A stretch of DNA of 20,419 nucleotides, from NCBI GenBank assembly GCA_035553375.1, contig DATNCY010000204.1, forward strand, positions 1 through 20,419, in the 5' to 3' direction. Source of the DNA: JAJPHU01 sp035553375. GTDB taxonomy: Bacteria > Planctomycetota > Planctomycetia > Gemmatales > Gemmataceae. Below, one piece after another: positions 1-6,734 of this stretch. A model generated the notes under the pieces. That model was not told the DNA's origin. It searched no databases and worked only from the letters and a program-made list of their open reading frames with translations. Every line of letters starts with the position of its first letter. Within the stretch, counting starts at the first letter, position 1. A program made the position numbers and the translations under genes.

Positions 1-2
1 GC

Positions 3-119
3 GAACGATTGGCGAAGTACAATCAATTGCTGCGCATCGAGGAGGAGATGCCTCGCTTCGCGGAAAATCTGAAATCCGAAATCCGAAATCCGAAAGAAAT
101 CCAAAATCCGAATAGCTAA
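3..119 (+). CDS. C-terminal end of an unidentified upstream protein (partial)
   Basis: The first complete codon in this frame is at 3 and TAA is at 117-119. The readable tail begins ERLAKYNQLLRIEEEMPRFA and ends SEIRNPKEIQNPNS. Up to about position 70 the frame has GC-rich third positions (G/C in most codons) while the alternative open frame starting at base 2 does not, so this frame is preferred. The last 15 or so residues are translated from a heptameric repeat (AATCCGA type) and so probably do not belong to the original protein. DUF58 genes usually follow a MoxR-type AAA+ ATPase, but the short tail visible is not enough to recognise one. The family is unknown. Confidence 0.5.
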   Translation, partial: ERLAKYNQLLRIEEEMPRFAENLKSEIRNPKEIQNPNS

Positions 120-183
120 ACTCAAAACTTTCTGCCATCGAATTGACGATTTGGATTTCCTTCGGATTTCGGATTTCGGATTT
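72..183. repeat. Heptameric AATCCGA repeat forming a 35-bp inverted repeat
   Basis: The left arm at 72-106 and the right arm at 149-183 are reverse complements over 35 positions with two mismatches, separated by 42 bases. Each arm contains three successive AAATCCG/CGGATTT heptamers. The left arm overlaps the last codons of the upstream gene; the right arm stops just before the GGAG ribosome-binding site of the DUF58 gene. It could act as an attenuator or terminator hairpin, but there is no T-run, so this is inference. Confidence 0.8.
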
Positions 184-193
184 GGAGTTTGAT

Positions 194-1078
194 ATGTTAC
201 CCCGCGAAGTTATTCGCCAGATACGCCGTCTGCAACTGAAGGCGCGCCGCGCTGTCGAGGATTTGCTCGGTGGCGAATATCACTCCATTTTCAAGGGCAC
301 GGGCATCGCCTTCGAGGAAGTGCGCGAGTATCAACCCGGCGACGATATTCGCACCATCGATTGGAACGTCACCGCCCGCATGGGCCATCCGTTCATCAAG
401 CGTTTCATTGAGGAACGCGAGCTGACCGTTATGATCGTAGTCGATTGCAGCGGCAGCCATCAATTCGGCACCCGCACGCAGCAGAAGCGCGAAGTCGCTG
501 CCGAGTTGGCCGCCGTGCTTGCCTTCAGTGCCATCAGCAACAACGACCGCGTCGGACTGGTGCAGTTCACCGACCGCATCGAGCGCTTTTTGCTGCCGCG
601 CAAGGGCACACGCCACGTCCTGCGGCTCATCCGCGATGTGCTGTTTTATCAGCCCGAACATCGCGGCACCTCGCTGCGTGAAGGACTCGACTTCCTCAAC
701 CGCGTGCTGCACCGGCGCACCATCGTCTTTCTTTTAAGCGACTTTTTGGATCGCGATTTTGAGTCATCATTCAAACGCACCGGCCGGCGGCACGACTTCA
801 TCGCCATTCGCATCAGCGATCCGCGCGAGGAGGATCTGCCGGCCGTGGGACTGCTCGAACTGGAGGACGCCGAGACGGGCGAACGATTGCTGCTGGATAC
901 CAACAGCGCGGCGGTGCGCGACGCCTTCCGTGCGGCGGCCGAGCAGCGGCGGACGACGCTGCGGCAAATGGCTCGTCAGTCGCGCGTTGATCTCATCGAA
1001 GTCTCGACCGCCGGCGGTCATCTCGACGCCCTCATTCGCTTTTTCCGGCTGCGCGAACGCCGTTTGAGGAGACGTTGA
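194..1078 (+). CDS. DUF58 domain protein (Bat operon, VWA-like)
   Basis: This 294-residue protein belongs to the DUF58 family, which accompanies MoxR ATPases and is thought to help assemble or mature envelope or metal-dependent complexes; its biochemical role is unsettled. The DUF58 core (Y-x-P-G-D-D-x-R-x-I-D-W) is seen at about residues 46-57, followed by a VWA/MIDAS-like strand with DCSGS at about 84-88 that could bind a metal ion. The start was placed at ATG 194 because the protein then begins MLPREVIRQIRRL, typical of the family, and GGAG lies at 184-187, six bases upstream. An in-frame ATG at 143 would only add repeat-derived residues. No signal peptide or membrane helix is seen, so the protein is cytoplasmic. 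The stop lies two bases before the next ATG, so the two are co-translated. Confidence 0.93.
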   Translation: MLPREVIRQIRRLQLKARRAVEDLLGGEYHSIFKGTGIAFEEVREYQPGDDIRTIDWNVTARMGHPFIKRFIEERELTVMIVVDCSGSHQFGTRTQQKREVAAELAAVLAFSAISNNDRVGLVQFTDRIERFLLPRKGTRHVLRLIRDVLFYQPEHRGTSLREGLDFLNRVLHRRTIVFLLSDFLDRDFESSFKRTGRRHDFIAIRISDPREEDLPAVGLLELEDAETGERLLLDTNSAAVRDAFRAAAEQRRTTLRQMARQSRVDLIEVSTAGGHLDALIRFFRLRERRLRRR

Positions 1079-1080
1079 GC

Positions 1081-1986
1081 ATGATCGCGCGCGCGAGTCG
1101 CGTTACGGCGAGCCTAATGGTTCTTCTGTTTGGCACGCTGCTGTTCGCGCAATTCACATTCCCGCCGCAGAAGCGCGGCGGCATGGAAGCGCGGTTAACC
1201 GTGGCGGCGGATCACGCTACAGAGTCTGGGCGCGGCGAGGTGACGCTGACGCTGACGGTGAAGGGACCGGCCACGCTCGATGTCGAGGAACCGCATCTCA
1301 GCGATGTCACGGCCTCGTGGAAAGAGGAACGGCTCACGCGCACGCGGAACGTCGAGAAAGAGCAGGCAACCTGGCGTCAGCTCATCCGCTTGAAGCAGGT
1401 CAAGCCGGGCGCGGAGATGCCGCCGGATGTGTCGGTGCGCTTTCGCGCGGGACCAATGGAAACATGGGAAAAGGCCGAATGGGTCGATATTCTCAAGCAA
1501 GAGCGCGATGTACCGCCGCCGCCCGAACCGCCAACACCGCCTCCCTCATGGCTGCGGCGCTGGCGGTTTCCGCTTCTTCTGGGGATTGGGATTCTGTTGT
1601 TGGGAGCGTGGATGGTGATGCGATGGTGCGGCCGGCAGACGCCGCCGCTGACGCCGGATCAGTGCGCCCTACGCGAACTGGCACGCATTGAGGAAACGCT
1701 GCTGTCCGAGCAAGGAGATGCCGAGGTCTTTCATACGCAACTCTCGCACGTCATCCGCCATTACCTCGCGGAGCGCTTTGGGCTGCACGCACTCGAGCAG
1801 ACTACTGCGGAGTTTCTCGAAACCATCCAGCAACTTCCGCAGTTGTCGGCGCGACAGCAGGCGCTGTTGCGCGATTTATTCGAGCGCTGTGATCTCGCCA
1901 AGTTCGCCCGCGCCAATACGTCGCCGGAGCAATGCCAGCGAACGGCCGAGACGGCCCGCGAACTGGTGCGGCAGACAACGCCCTAA
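1081..1986 (+). CDS. BatD/DUF4381-like single-span membrane protein
   Basis: This 301-residue protein has a hydrophobic N-terminus ending near FAQ (about residue 24), fitting a signal peptide. An exported beta-rich region follows to about residue 140, then a proline-rich hinge, a transmembrane helix at about 163-182, and a cytoplasmic helical tail. The tail (ALRELARIEETLL ... HYLAERFGLHALEQTTAEF ... LFERCDLAKFAR) resembles the C-terminal region of DUF4381/BatD proteins. These are encoded next to DUF58 and probably link it to the membrane. ATG 1081 has GAGGAG at 1066-1071, nine bases away; a TTG at 1075 overlapping the previous stop is the alternative. VWA genes normally follow in this operon type but none is present here, so they are either elsewhere or missing. 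The family assignment is by pattern and is less certain than for DUF58. Confidence 0.75.
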   Translation: MIARASRVTASLMVLLFGTLLFAQFTFPPQKRGGMEARLTVAADHATESGRGEVTLTLTVKGPATLDVEEPHLSDVTASWKEERLTRTRNVEKEQATWRQLIRLKQVKPGAEMPPDVSVRFRAGPMETWEKAEWVDILKQERDVPPPPEPPTPPPSWLRRWRFPLLLGIGILLLGAWMVMRWCGRQTPPLTPDQCALRELARIEETLLSEQGDAEVFHTQLSHVIRHYLAERFGLHALEQTTAEFLETIQQLPQLSARQQALLRDLFERCDLAKFARANTSPEQCQRTAETARELVRQTTP

Positions 1987-2046
1987 CCGAGTTTACGTTT
2001 CGCGCGAAACGTAAATCCCCGCTCTCTTACGATCGCGGCTCGGTTA
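1984..2046. repeat. Nested palindrome after the Bat-type genes (24-bp perfect palindrome inside an outer stem)
   Basis: Positions 1992-2015 are a perfect 24-bp palindrome whose half is TTTACGTTTCGC. An outer pair, TAACCGAG (1984-1991) and CTCGGTTA (2039-2046), encloses it, and the outer arm contains the stop codon of the preceding gene. The centre, CGTTTCGCGCGAAACG, has the layout of a ParB-type operator (GTTTC, four central bases, GAAAC), but differs from the classical centre. It may simply be a transcript-end hairpin, although there is no T-run. Confidence 0.75.
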
Positions 2047-2328
2047 GTCGTGGAAAACGCGGTTGCGCAATGGTTTCCGTTTGGGAGGTTCGGCGAAGCC
2101 ATCACCCTCTCGGTAAGTGGCCCAATCTGGATAAAGTCCGGGCGACTCTTCGGACGAAATAGTTTCTGGCGAATCACGGTGACAAGAGAGAATGGGTAAA
2201 TGGCAGGCGTCAAGCCGAGAAGTCATTCCCTCCTCTCCTTATCCCTTTTCAAAACGTGTGGATTCTTTCTCCGGCCGAGCGGCCCGCGATGCGCTCGGCG
2301 ACGGAGTTGATGCAAGGAGAATTGGACC
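2047..2328. other. Gene-free stretch upstream of the small lipoprotein
   Basis: No open frame with coding character lies here. It should hold the promoter of the lipoprotein gene, but no convincing -35/-10 pair was found. The only clear signal is AAGGAG at 2314-2319, the ribosome-binding site of the next gene. Confidence 0.5.
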
Positions 2329-2775
2329 ATGACTCGTGGCGGTAAAGTACTCAGTGTGATGCTGGTCGCGCTGTTAGGTTTGTGGGGGTGCGCCAAGGGG
2401 CCGGTAGGCCACTCCACCGCGCAGACGGAGCGCATCCACACACTGGAGACAAAGTGTTCCAAATTGGAGGATGATTATCGATCGGTGGCCAGTGCGCGCG
2501 ATCATGCACGGAAGCAGGTGGCCGCCCTCGAAGCCGAACGAGGACGATTGCAAAAAGATCTGGCCGAGAAGCAAGTCGTCCTCAGGGAACGCGATACGCT
2601 GCGCCAACAGGTGGCGAGCCGCACTAACGAACGCGATACCCTGCAACAACGCTGCGATCGTCTCAAGAAGGGTTTGCAGAATCTGCTGGGACAAGATGAC
2701 GCCATGCTGCCGGCGCCGGCCCCAACCTCGACCTCGACAAGCAGCATGCCCACCACGCTGGGCGCGCAATTATAA
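2329..2775 (+). CDS. Small coiled-coil lipoprotein, unknown function
   Basis: This is a 148-residue protein. A hydrophobic N-terminus (VLSVMLVALLGLWGC) ends in a lipobox-like LWGC, so Cys21 would be lipidated and the mature protein anchored to a membrane on its outer side. Residues of about 32-115 are highly charged and heptad-like (LETKCSKLEDDY, ALEAERGRLQKDLAEKQ, LRERDTLRQQVA) and should form a long coiled coil. The last 30 residues are a Pro/Thr/Ser-rich tail. The start has AAGGAG nine bases upstream. No enzyme motif is present; a structural or tethering role is the most that can be inferred. It is transcribed alone and faces the isomerase gene across a hairpin. Confidence 0.75.
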   Translation: MTRGGKVLSVMLVALLGLWGCAKGPVGHSTAQTERIHTLETKCSKLEDDYRSVASARDHARKQVAALEAERGRLQKDLAEKQVVLRERDTLRQQVASRTNERDTLQQRCDRLKKGLQNLLGQDDAMLPAPAPTSTSTSSMPTTLGAQL

Positions 2776-2812
2776 ACTCATCCCTCGCCGCTGAGAGGTA
2801 CTAACAATTTGA

Positions 2813-2862
2813 CCCGCCCGCAGCGCCAGCAAGGGACTTCCCTTGCTGGCGCTGCGGGCGGG
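2813..2862. terminator. 23-bp stem hairpin between convergent genes, member of a dispersed repeat family
   Basis: Arms 2813-2835 and 2840-2862 are perfectly complementary with an ACTT loop, and AATTT follows the right arm. It sits 37 bases after one stop and 18 bases from the stop of the opposing gene, the ideal place for a bidirectional terminator. The core CAGCGCCAGCAAGGG recurs four times at 10051-10164, so this is also a mobile or amplified palindrome. Confidence 0.75.
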
Positions 2863-2880
2863 CAATTTCTATTGCTCCGT

Positions 2881-4080
2881 TTAGCGCACCGGCGGATCGA
2901 TGATGGCTTTGCGCTTCAGTTCCGTCACGATGCTTTTCATCTCACTCTGGAACACCGAGTTCCGCAGCTTGTCGCGGATTTCTTTCTGCACTTTACTATC
3001 AAACGGAATCGGTCCGGCGTACTCGCGCTTAACTAGGCGGACGACGTGGAAGCCTGTCTTGCATTCGACGATTTCAATATCGCCATCGTGCATGCGGAAA
3101 AGAACCTCTTCGGCCTCGGGCGGGAATACCTTCCCGCGTATGCGTCCTTCGCCGTCGCCCTTGCGGAATCGGCCACTGGTGCCGTTGTCGAACTCGGCGG
3201 ACAGTTTGACGAAGTCCTCGCCCTGGCGGACGCGGCGGAGCAGCGACTCGGCGAATTCGCGGGCGGCCGCGCGCGAAGCGTGCGGGGCCTCATTGATGAG
3301 AATGTCCTGCCAGTGGACGCTATCGGGTTGCGTGTACTCCTCGCGGTGGCTGGTGTAGTAGTCGGCAATCTCGGTGTGGCCGACATGACTGAGGTGCGGT
3401 TCGATACGGCTGCGGAGGTACTCCATGGCCATGAAATTACGCTCCCACCAGCGCTTCATCACATCCAAGGACATACCGCCCTGTTGCATGAAAGCGGCAA
3501 ACTCCTCTCGGTTTTCGATGTGGTTGTGATCCATGAGCGGCTTCAGCCAGCGCTTCTCGAACTCCTCGTCGGCTATTTTTCTAAGTTGCTGGATGAACTT
3601 GGCTCCTTGTGGTCCGCCCCGTTCCAGCTTGGCGAGGGCGTCCTGGAGGAGAACTTCCCGATCAATGAGGACTTCGAGGGCTTGTTTGAGGATCTCCTGA
3701 CGCTCCTTGGGGGAGCGTGCGCCGGCCAACTGCTGATAGCAGGACATGCGCACCTCTTCCTCAAGAATCGGATCGCCGTTGACGACGGCGCGGATGGTGG
3801 CGGTAGGATTGGCGTTGGATGCTTCCGCCGGTTTCTCCACCGGCTGACTGATAAGACAGACGGCGGATGTCGTGTGCGCCCCAGCCACATCGGGCTTCTG
3901 CGAACGGGTCACATCCGGCCGTTCTTCCGCAACGGCCGTCCTGGCGGCGACCGTCGGGGCGGGCGGAAGCGGCACCGGCCCTGAAGGCAAGGCCGACAAG
4001 GTCGGCGATCTTGCCATGCAGCCGCCAATCGCCAGGGCAATCGCGACCCAGACCCGTGCCAGCCGATCACGCCATGTCAT
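2881..4080 (-). CDS. Parvulin-type peptidyl-prolyl cis-trans isomerase lipoprotein (SurA/PrsA-like)
   Basis: This 399-residue protein starts with a short signal sequence and a lipobox (LAIGGC, Cys21), so it should be membrane-anchored and face the periplasm. A low-complexity Pro/Ala spacer follows. Residues of about 96-225 (VVNGDPILEEEVR ... VLIDREVLLQDAL) match the SurA N-terminal chaperone helix bundle. Residues of about 252-352 look like a rotamase domain: VHWQDILI, GEDFVKLSAEFDNG, FPPEAEEVLFRM and KTGFHVVRLVKRE. In this family the domain turns prolyl bonds and helps fold exported and outer-membrane proteins, which fits the two barrel proteins nearby. The start codon at 4078-4080 (minus strand) has GGAG nine bases upstream. 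It could be catalytically weak; the active-site residues were not all verified. Confidence 0.9.
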   Translation of the reverse strand: MTWRDRLARVWVAIALAIGGCMARSPTLSALPSGPVPLPPAPTVAARTAVAEERPDVTRSQKPDVAGAHTTSAVCLISQPVEKPAEASNANPTATIRAVVNGDPILEEEVRMSCYQQLAGARSPKERQEILKQALEVLIDREVLLQDALAKLERGGPQGAKFIQQLRKIADEEFEKRWLKPLMDHNHIENREEFAAFMQQGGMSLDVMKRWWERNFMAMEYLRSRIEPHLSHVGHTEIADYYTSHREEYTQPDSVHWQDILINEAPHASRAAAREFAESLLRRVRQGEDFVKLSAEFDNGTSGRFRKGDGEGRIRGKVFPPEAEEVLFRMHDGDIEIVECKTGFHVVRLVKREYAGPIPFDSKVQKEIRDKLRNSVFQSEMKSIVTELKRKAIIDPPVR

Positions 4081-4178
4081 TATGCTCGTCTCCGACCAGG
4101 ACTCGGGACCGCCTCGTCCGAGACGGCGAAATATACCGAGCGCGCGGCGCCGTGCAAGAGGGGTTTACGCGCGAGGTC

Positions 4179-4380
4179 TTTGCCGCTTGCGGCTTAGTGA
4201 CTGTCCCATAAGCCCCTCTCCCTCGGTACTCCGGGGGAGAGGGGTTGGGGTGAGGGGGCGAGAAGCCTGCGAAAAATGCACCCCTCACCCCAACCCCTCT
4301 CCCCCGGAGTACAGGGGAGAGGGGAGCTTACGGGACAGACTCTTAGCGCTGCCAAGAAGCGCTAAGCCGCAAGCGGCAAA
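4179..4380. repeat. 200-bp nested inverted repeat built from two dispersed repeat types
   Basis: Outer arms 4179-4196 and 4363-4380 are perfectly complementary over 18 bp (core GCCGCTTGCGGCTTA). Inner arms 4203-4257 and 4281-4336 are near-perfect over about 55 bp and carry CCCCTCACCCCAACCCCTC, with a 23-base loop. A third small stem, CTTAGCGCT (4342-4350) with AGCGCTAAG (4358-4366), lies in the right half. It sits between the divergent starts of the isomerase and BBP7 genes. Confidence 0.85.
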
Positions 4381-4624
4381 CGCAACGTGGTAAATCTTGC
4401 AGGTCGTGCGGAGCGAGGTTAGCCAGGTAAGCTCGCGGAAGCCGGACAATGGGCGATCTCGGTGTTTCTCAGCCGGTCCAACGGTCGAATCCATGGGGTG
4501 GGAGACCGGATAATAACCGGCAGGAAGCAACGAGCCTAGCTCCGTCATCTCCCCTCCGAAGTCGCGGCGTAGATCGCGCCAGTCACCGGGGAGTACACAC
4601 CCGAAGTCAGGGAGGACCACTCGC
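4381..4624. other. 5' region of the BBP7 gene, no gene seen
   Basis: No coding frame or RNA gene could be supported. AGGGAGG at 4609-4615 is a strong ribosome-binding site nine bases before ATG 4625. No clear promoter box was found. The preceding part (4081-4178) is the leader of the minus-strand isomerase gene and also shows nothing recognisable. Confidence 0.45.
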
Positions 4625-6421
4625 ATGAGACATCGATGGCTTCGCAGTCTAGCCCTGTCACTGGGTTTCCTGGTGATGGGCCGCGCGGGAGTGCTTGTCA
4701 CGCCCGCGATTCACGCCGAGACGCCGGCACCGATCATTCAACCGTGGCCCTCGGTCGCGCCGGCCTCGACGGCCGCGCCGACACTGGATGCCGCGCCGGA
4801 ACCCGCAGCCAAACCGCAACCGGCTGTCACCGATCCCACGCCGGCGGCGAGCCTGGATCGCCCGGTGGCCATCCGGGATAAGGCGAACGTGGCCGATGGC
4901 GAGGTCCAGCCCACGGGACTGTTTTCCGGCCGAAACAATGAGACGATCGCCAATAGTCCCGCCACGAATTTCATCTCGGCCCGGCCGCTGCCCGTCGGCA
5001 TTCCCGCGCAGAGCAGTCCTGCTCCGCTGCCGTCCGGCACCTTCTCGGCAAGCCCTCCGCCACCGGACGTGCCCTACAGTTGGCAGCAACCGCCCACCAC
5101 GACGCCCGCGCCGCAAGGTTCGTCCTCCAGCCCTCTGCTTCCGATGCCGAGTGCTATGCCGACGCCGTTGTCTTCCGGCGGCCCCACCGGAATCATGGGA
5201 GGACCGATCGGCAATCCCGTGAGCGATGGCTGCATGGCCAATGGCTGTTGCGCGGATGGTTGCTGTGCGCCGGGTTGCTGCTCGCTGGATGGGTGCGGGG
5301 CCGGTTGCGGCGATGGCTGCGGCTGCGGTTGGGGCGGCTGCGGAAATGGCTGTTGCTTCGGCAACCGCTGGTATGTCTCGGCCGAGTACCTGCTATGGTT
5401 CATCCGTGGCCAGCCGTTGCCGGCGCTGTTGACCTCGGGTTCCGTCAACGATAACCCACCCGGCGCGCTCGGCCAACCGGGAACCACGGTCCTGTTGGGT
5501 AACAATACCTCCAACTACAACCCGCTGTCTGGTTTTCGCATCCGCGGCGGCTGGTGGCTCAACGATAGCCACACCCTAGGTATCGACCTCGGCGGCTTCA
5601 TGCTCAGCGAAGGGGTCAATCGCTTCTCGGCGTCTTCGACGGGATCGCCCTTCCTGGCGCGACCGTTCACCAACGCCCTGACGGGAGCGCAAGACATTGA
5701 GGCCGTGGCCACGCCTAACGGACTGAGCGGTGCTTTTTCCTCCGTCAACACCAGCCAGTTGTGGGGAGGTCAGGCCAACCTGCGCAGCAACCTGTGCTGC
5801 GGCTGCAACTGGTTCATTGATGGATTGGCCGGTTTCCGCTACCTGGGCCTGCACGATTCGCTGCGAGCGCAAGAAAATCTGGCCGTCATCAGCTCGCAGA
5901 ATCCGAATCTGCCGGTCGGCTCGACGTTCGTGGTCACCGATCGCTTCAGTACGCAGAACAACTTTTACGGCGGGCAGATTGGCGGTATCGGCGAGTATCG
6001 CATCGGCCGTTGGAGCGTCGATCTGCGCACGACAGTGGCCTTTGGCGTGACGCAGCAGTCGGTGGACATCTCCGGCACGACGTTGACGCAGGCACCGGGC
6101 CTGGCGCCGCAACTGTCGCAGGGAGGCCTGCTGGCGCAGTCGTCGAATATCGGCCATCATACGCACGATCAGTTCAGTGTTGTCCCGGAAATCGGCATCA
6201 ACCTCGGATACCAGTTCACCAACCATATCCGCGGCTTCGTGGGCTACAACTTCTTGTATTGGAGCAGCGTGGCTCGGGCCGGCAATCAGGTTGATCCGGT
6301 CGTCAATCCGAACCTGCTGCCGCCATCGCAGCCGGGCGGCCCCGCACGGCCGACCTTCGAGCCTCACGGCTCCGACTTCTGGGCGCAGGGCATCAACTTC
6401 GGACTCGACATCCGCTGGTGA
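4625..6421 (+). CDS. BBP7-family outer-membrane beta-barrel protein
   Basis: This 598-residue protein has a signal peptide (MRHRWLRSLALSLGFLVMG ... AIHA) probably cut before ETPAP at residue 32. Residues of about 33-190 are Pro/Ala/Ser-rich and disordered. Residues 203-244 hold 14 cysteines among glycines (GCCADGCCAPGCC and similar). From about 248 the barrel begins with WYVSAEYLLWFIRGQPLP, the hallmark of planctomycete BBP7 proteins. Alternating strands follow (GFRIRGGWWL, LGIDLGGFML, NNFYGGQIGG, EIGINLGYQF, RGFVGYNFLYW) up to the terminal LDIRW, whose last aromatic residue fits insertion by the BAM machinery. BBP7 function is not established; a structural or pore role in the outer membrane is inferred. 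It is a single gene with a strong ribosome-binding site and a large hairpin directly after the stop. Confidence 0.9.
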   Translation: MRHRWLRSLALSLGFLVMGRAGVLVTPAIHAETPAPIIQPWPSVAPASTAAPTLDAAPEPAAKPQPAVTDPTPAASLDRPVAIRDKANVADGEVQPTGLFSGRNNETIANSPATNFISARPLPVGIPAQSSPAPLPSGTFSASPPPPDVPYSWQQPPTTTPAPQGSSSSPLLPMPSAMPTPLSSGGPTGIMGGPIGNPVSDGCMANGCCADGCCAPGCCSLDGCGAGCGDGCGCGWGGCGNGCCFGNRWYVSAEYLLWFIRGQPLPALLTSGSVNDNPPGALGQPGTTVLLGNNTSNYNPLSGFRIRGGWWLNDSHTLGIDLGGFMLSEGVNRFSASSTGSPFLARPFTNALTGAQDIEAVATPNGLSGAFSSVNTSQLWGGQANLRSNLCCGCNWFIDGLAGFRYLGLHDSLRAQENLAVISSQNPNLPVGSTFVVTDRFSTQNNFYGGQIGGIGEYRIGRWSVDLRTTVAFGVTQQSVDISGTTLTQAPGLAPQLSQGGLLAQSSNIGHHTHDQFSVVPEIGINLGYQFTNHIRGFVGYNFLYWSSVARAGNQVDPVVNPNLLPPSQPGGPARPTFEPHGSDFWAQGINFGLDIRW

Positions 6422-6436
6422 GCATCCAGAAAGGGA

Positions 6437-6518
6437 GAAGAGGAGAAAGGGAGAAGGGGAGAAAAAATACAGCTGATGTTAGCTGTATTTTTTCTCCCCT
6501 TCTCCCTTTCTCCTCTTC
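6437..6518. repeat. Perfect 38-bp stem hairpin after the BBP7 gene (probable terminator)
   Basis: Arms 6437-6474 and 6481-6518 are perfectly complementary with the six-base loop GATGTT. The left arm is nearly pure purine (GAGAAGGGGAGAAAAAA) and the right arm pyrimidine, with an internal T6. It starts 15 bases after the stop codon. It may end transcription in either direction; such a long flawless stem also suggests a recent insertion. Confidence 0.8.
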
Positions 6519-6734
6519 GCGGCAAGATCGTCGCGCGCCGCAGGATCGCTACACTCCCTGCCTCACGCGGTCTCATTGTCTTGCATCTTCTCATTGCGAT
6601 CCGCTCGCGACGCCGATGAAATCCGTACTTATTCAGACGCACACCCCGATTTACACCTCCTCCCGTTGTCAGGCGACATTCCGGATCTTCGGAATCGTCT
6701 GTTGTTTCCACACCTTGCAGGAGGATTTCTCGAT
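6519..6734. other. Leader of the surface-protein gene
   Basis: Open frames continue upstream here (to about 6576) but lack coding character, so the gene is started at 6735. A small stem, ATTCCG (6678-6683) with CGGAAT (6690-6695), and AGGAGG at 6719-6724 are the only signals seen. Confidence 0.4.

Noticed and set aside
197..712. 171-codon minus-strand frame
   Set aside because: Antisense of DUF58, whose motifs are unambiguous.
3046..3984. Long open frame of 312 codons on the plus strand
   Set aside because: It lies entirely antisense to the isomerase gene, whose lipobox, SurA-like and rotamase motifs are clear; the antisense frame arises from GC-rich third positions.
4483..4492. GGTCGAATCC resembling a tRNA T-loop
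   Set aside because: No matching acceptor, D or anticodon arms could be placed around it.
5576..6367. 263-codon open frame on the minus strand
   Set aside because: Antisense mirror of the BBP7 barrel, with an arginine-rich composition and no domain.
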